A DNA stretch of 64,000 nt from Hyalella azteca. Lineage: Eukaryota > Arthropoda > Malacostraca > Amphipoda > Hyalellidae. Numbering within the stretch: the first letter of the stretch is position 1; the number at the start of each line of letters is the position of its first letter. Positions 60,122-64,000 of this stretch are shown here, piece by piece. The notes below the pieces were generated by a model. The model saw nothing but the letters and a program-made list of their open reading frames with translations. It did not search any database and had not been told where the DNA came from. Where the stretch lies: positions 124,001-188,000 of the forward strand of contig NW_025932734.1 in NCBI RefSeq assembly GCF_000764305.2, written 5' to 3'. The position numbers and the translations under genes were made by a program.

Positions 60122-60322
60122 TCTACTTTTTAGTCCACAAGAAAAACGATTAAGACTTGATTAAGTATGACTTGACGTACGTATCGATGATACTAATTTC
60201 GGTCTCTAATTACTAGTTTTTATGATTGTATCTGAAATTGTTAGGCGAAAATAGCCTGCATGCCGAATTTCAGATCTCTAGAACAATCAGAAGTGGGCTA
60301 ATTTTCGTTGTCAATGTTAACA

Positions 60323-60401
60323 ACAAACAAACAAACAAACAAACAAACAAACAAACAAACAAACAAACAAACAAACAAACAAACAAACAAACAAACAAAC
60401 G
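60323..60401. repeat. (AAAC)n microsatellite
   Basis: About 19 uninterrupted AAAC units inside the disrupted ORF1 relic. Confidence 0.98.
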
Positions 60402-60430
60402 CGAAGCTAAGCTAAGAAAAGCGTGTTAAA

Positions 60431-61058
60431 AAGGAAGAGGGACGACATCAAGGAGTCTGAGAGGCATAGTGACAAACCAGAGATTTTTTAGAATCAGTTC
60501 ATTTTTAATTTCCTCATTTACTTAAGATTTTAACCAATTTCTTGAATATGATAAAGCTGGTATGATGGTATCCATGATACTTTACTGGTCTACTTATAGG
60601 ACTCAAAAATGAACTTGAGACAGAGTCTAAAAAACTCTCTGCTTTGCCACTATGCTGAGAGGATACTGGCTGAAGTGGGCAGCACCCAGAAGCCGCGTGA
60701 AATAAGGCGCCTTGGAAACTTCAGAGAAGGGGCTGAGAGACCTAGACCTCTACGCCTATCTTTTGCCACCCAGTCAGAAAGGGATGATGTTATGCAAGCC
60801 ATTCTCAAGATAAAAAATGAGGCTCGCGGGGGAGGTGATCACCGGGATGATAGGTTATGCATGAAGATAAGTGCTAGGAAAGACTTGACCCCTACGGAGA
60901 GGAAAGAGGAAGAAGCATTGTTCAAGGAAATGAAAGAGAAACAAGAACAATCAAGAGCGGCGGGCCACTATGCAGAGGGTGGATGCAGCGTCGGCAATAT
61001 ATGGATTTTTAAGCCCAAAGCGTCGCCGGCCATTTTAAAATTATTTTTACCAAATTAA
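60431..61058 (+). pseudogene. LINE-like ORF1 relic, second part (split by MITE)
   Basis: Before the MITE the frame reads GRGTTS or KRDDIKES depending on register. After the MITE it continues ERILAEVGSTQKPREIRRLG, then PLRLSFATQSERDDVMQAIL, and ISARKDLTPTERKEEEALFK. Excising 60465-60654 plus one 8-bp target copy joins DDIKE-S-E-R-I-L in frame, so both sides belong to one ORF. R-P-R-P-L-R-L-S-F and the DLTPTERKEE helix match the RRM and C-terminal parts of LINE ORF1 or retroelement gag-like proteins (family knowledge). Stop at 61056-61058. The apparent start inside the MITE is accidental. Confidence 0.78.
60465..60654. mobile_element. hAT-type MITE in LINE ORF1, perfect 8-bp TSD
   Basis: 190 bp, ends CATAGTGACAAACCAGAGA and TCTCTGCTTTGCCACTATG, inverted with two mismatches. 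Flanked by CTGAGAGG at 60457-60464 and 60655-60662. Eight-base duplications and CA...TG ends point to the hAT superfamily. It shares its whole length with the elements at 63.6-64.0 kb. Confidence 0.92.
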
Positions 61059-62799
61059 AAATGAAACTATTCACTCACAATGCCCTTGTGCAAGCATGAC
61101 CAGGTATTTCTGTTTCTACTTTAATTTTAATGAATGTGCTAAATGATAATTTTTTTGCACTTTTTCCCACAGTCCCACTAAGATCTTCAAATCTGAATCC
61201 ATCTTGACATAAGTAAAATAGTAAATACATATCTATTTATTGACAATATGCTACTGTATGTTCTGGAAGACTTTTTATTTTTATTGGCATGCCAGATTTT
61301 TTTATGAAACTTGGCACGTATAATTATTTCAAATCCAAACCAATTATGACCTAATTAATACCGGTAATGAAGATGTTTATTTACAATACGCTGTTACGAG
61401 CGTTGTAAGAATTTACTTTTTATTTTAATTTTGTGTCAGCTTCATTTTTGCATGTGTATATATATATGGTTGAACTTTATAAGGTTGACCCACGAAGATT
61501 TCCGTCTTTCAGTTCAGCTTTCTTATTACGTCACGTAGATTGAGATACGTGAACAATCCAGTCATTCCCATGACCGCATGACGGATTGGTTTGATCGCAT
61601 TTTGGTGATTGGTTAATGCCTGTGACGTCACTGAGATCAGTGACATAACAGGCAAACAACAAACTAAATCATATCACGGCCTGAATATCTGTTAGGTCTT
61701 TCTGAACGCATGTGCAAATTTTCATCAAGCTGCATTGATTAATAAGAGATACTTTAAGCTCACTGAAACTTGGAGACGGGCCGTGAGCCGGCCGTAAAAT
61801 TGTTTGAGAGGTCATAGTTACAAATACTGCCATATGCGCTTGCAGTAGAGTATTTTGAATATATAGCTTCGTCTTTGAAAGGGTCAAGCTTGGTTTCTAT
61901 TATATAAACTTATGTGACAACATGCAAAAATGAGCATATATCGCGCTAGCTAAAATCTAAATTAATTCTGACAGCGCTCGCTGAAAAGTATTGTTAATCT
62001 AGTTGACTATAGTATGCAAAGATATGCTATTCAAATGTTTAATAGGAATTTTAATTTGTCTTTTCCAAAATGATGCAAATCATTTTCAATAATAATAATA
62101 GCTGATACGACAATGTCAGTACAGGAGCTGCATTCTTGGTATATGGTATTTGATAATTGCAATGGGATTCTGTAATATAAGGGATTACTGATCCCAGCAA
62201 CACCAAACAGGGATGCATGTTGCCATAACAAAAGGTTTCTTAGACTTTATTTGAATGCAGGAAGGGGTTTGTAATTTCTTGGACTAACCTTAATAATAGA
62301 GGCAAAAATAAAACAACCAACTTTCTACATTTATTGTAATGGAGTTACATCTAAATGGAAACGTGGGATTGTAGAAATGCATATTTATCATAAAATTGCC
62401 GATACTAAATCACATATTCTACAAATAATATCTATAGAGGAACCTCTTGTCTTAAAAGCACAACCCCAAATAATCATTGTTAAATTTTTATCAAAATACT
62501 ATTCTTCTCTGCTTTTTTGTAATAATTTTATGCTCAAAATTGGTTTCCAAAGAAACCAAGGCGCTCGCTCTCACTTACGTCTCGGACTTTGTCCGAGACT
62601 TCTCTCACTTGATGTAAATAAAAAAGGCCTGATCAATTTCATATACATTCATTTAACAATATCTTTGATATCATCTATGAAATTTCAAGAATCTAAAGAT
62701 TACAGCAACCAATCTAAATGAGCTGTGCCGTGGTTTGCATATCATTAATCTTTTGTTTCCGTAAGTTATGTATGACCATGATAGCAAATTTGACCTCAA

Positions 62800-62890
62800 C
62801 TAAATGAGTGTCAATATAAACAACTAAATGAGTAATATAGTAAGCTAAATGGGTAATAATGTCAACTAAATGAGTAATATAGTAAGCTAT
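62800..62890. repeat. Tandem repeat around ctaaatgagtaatatag
   Basis: Four imperfect copies of a 20-25-bp unit, alternating 'aacaactaaatgagt' and 'aatatagtaag'. Confidence 0.8.
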
Positions 62891-63419
62891 TTTATAATTA
62901 ACAAGCCGGTACCTAGTTTATAGTTTAGACAAAATTTATAAGGTGATCTGTAAAAAATGTCTTGTCATCTGAAAATAATTGCTAAAATTTGAATTAACCA
63001 AAATTTGAACAAACTCATTTACCTTATTCTAGTGACTGAATCCCAATCTAACATGTAACAGCTGGTATTTCTTGGAACGGGGGTACTGTTTACTTCTCGA
63101 TCTCGTTGTGGCAACAGCAATCGGAAGCTATTGCAGTTACAATTGCGAACCTGTGATACAAAACATTAATCAAATCAAAAGTAGAACATTCAAACATAAC
63201 AAACTTTGGAAATACTTAATACATGCCATATCGGGCCCAGTGTAGTAAAATAACAAAAAGTGAACGTAAATTACTAAATTATGAATGCGTCTGAAAATGA
63301 GTCAGGCAAAAAATTTGTTTGCCACCATGCAATGCGGATTGCGGAAGTTGAAAATTTTATGAAATGACATGTTTGCAAAGTGCAAACCGCGATTTTTTAA
63401 TCAAACAAAAATTTATGAC

Positions 63420-63520
63420 ATTCGAGCCGCGAGATTTCATACCTACTGAAATTATATGATATTAGAGCCGCGAGATTTCATACCTACTGAAATTATATGA
63501 TATTAGAGCCGCGATATTTC
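63420..63520. repeat. Tandem repeat, 41-bp unit, about 2.4 copies
   Basis: Unit attagagccgcgagatttca plus tacctactgaaattatatgat. The first two copies are almost identical and the third is partial. A related motif 'aaaccgcgatttttt' precedes it. Confidence 0.88.
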
Positions 63521-63624
63521 AGACAAAAATAGGACTTTTCCAGACTAGCTGTACTGAGTATTACGTCTGTTCCTCCACAAACTGCTCGTGCGCGGCAGCG
63601 TGACGTAGAATTGATGGCCGGGAT

Positions 63625-64000
63625 CATAGTGGCAAACCAGAGCATTTTTAGAATCAGTTCATTTTTAATTTCCTCATTTACTCAAGATTTAAACCAATTT
63701 CTCAAGTATGATAATGCTGGTATCCAGGATACTTTACTGGCATAGTGGCAGAGCAGAGAGTTTTTTAAACTCTGCCTCAAGTTCATTTTTGAGTCCCATA
63801 AGTAGACCAGTAAAGTATCCTGGATACCAGCATTATCATGCATAATAAATTGGTTTAAATCTTGGGTAAATGAGGAAATTAAAAATGAACTGATTCTAAA
63901 AAATCTCTGGTTTGTCACTATGTTTACTAGTTACTGGTCTACCAATACTGGCAATAGGACTCAAAAATGAACTTGAGCCTTTGAGGAAGAGTCTAAAAAA
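63625..64000 (+). mobile_element. hAT-type MITE, outer copy interrupted by a second copy
   Basis: Starts CATAGTGGCAAACCAGAG at 63625 and runs to 63740, then resumes at 63923 and leaves the window before its right end. Same orientation and order as the copy at 60465. The interruption is the element at 63741-63922. Confidence 0.85.
63741..63922 (-). mobile_element. hAT-type MITE, inner full-length copy
   Basis: 182 bp with ends CATAGTGGCAGAGCAGAGAG and its inverse form at TCTGGTTTGTCACTATG, in reverse orientation to the copy it interrupts. Flanks are TTTACTGG (63733-63740) and TTTACTAG (63923-63930), an 8-bp target duplication with one mismatch. Confidence 0.9.

Larger units (their letters stand above)
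61059..63624. other. Non-coding stretch with small repeats
   Basis: No gene seen. It holds a hairpin near 61618-61654 (tcactga/tcagtga core), a 'ctaaatgagtaatatagtaa' tandem repeat at 62800-62890 and a 41-bp repeat at 63420-63520. The 114-codon frame at 62377-62721 has no recognisable character. Confidence 0.45.

Overview
This window looks like nuclear DNA of an invertebrate animal, most likely an arthropod. A crustacean is my guess, at low confidence. The reasons are AT-rich non-coding DNA, GT-AG introns, a tRNA-derived SINE family, Penelope-like and LINE fragments, several small inverted-repeat transposons and many minisatellites. There are no bacterial-type operons, and most open frames are chance frames or run through tandem repeats whose unit is a multiple of three.

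Layout. 1-32,900 is gene-poor. It holds tandem arrays (680-960, 9421-9740, 10651-10787, 12328-12712, 15766-16205, 18937-19050, 26640-26870, 28508-28850), two Penelope-like fragments on the minus strand (8046-8327 and 30369-31085) that keep a hammerhead-ribozyme-like core, a LINE RNase H-end fragment (18391-18810, minus), and four copies of a small inverted-repeat element with a TCCG/TCTG microsatellite core (20.75, 23.57, 25.07 and 31.49 kb).

32,901-45,538 carries the one convincing gene. I assembled a ten-exon, plus-strand model of 776 codons by eye. Every adopted junction is GT-AG and every phase closes. The product has a helical N-terminus, a 14-residue repeat encoded by an in-frame 42-bp VNTR, a CS (p23-like) domain resembling that of calcyclin-binding protein, and an unrecognised strand-rich C-terminus ending in DWFDFD. 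The 3' splice site of exon 3 has been tandemly amplified: five acceptors spaced exactly 63 bp, all in the exon's reading frame. The next intron holds three minisatellites about 1.3 kb long in total. The last codons and the 3' flank are duplicated, in diverged form, at 47,953-49,510.

50,900-58,450 contains two SINE copies in opposite orientation and a degenerate satellite in higher-order blocks. One block is interrupted by a piggyBac-type MITE at TTAA, and the sister blocks supply the empty site. 58,600-64,000 holds inverted-repeat elements and a decayed LINE ORF1 (59,376-61,058). That ORF1 is broken by a 102-bp-arm palindrome, an (AAAC)n run and a hAT-type MITE with a perfect 8-bp target duplication. 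At the right end a MITE of the same family is inserted into another copy of itself.

All calls come from reading the sequence. No database search, RNA evidence or folding calculation was available.
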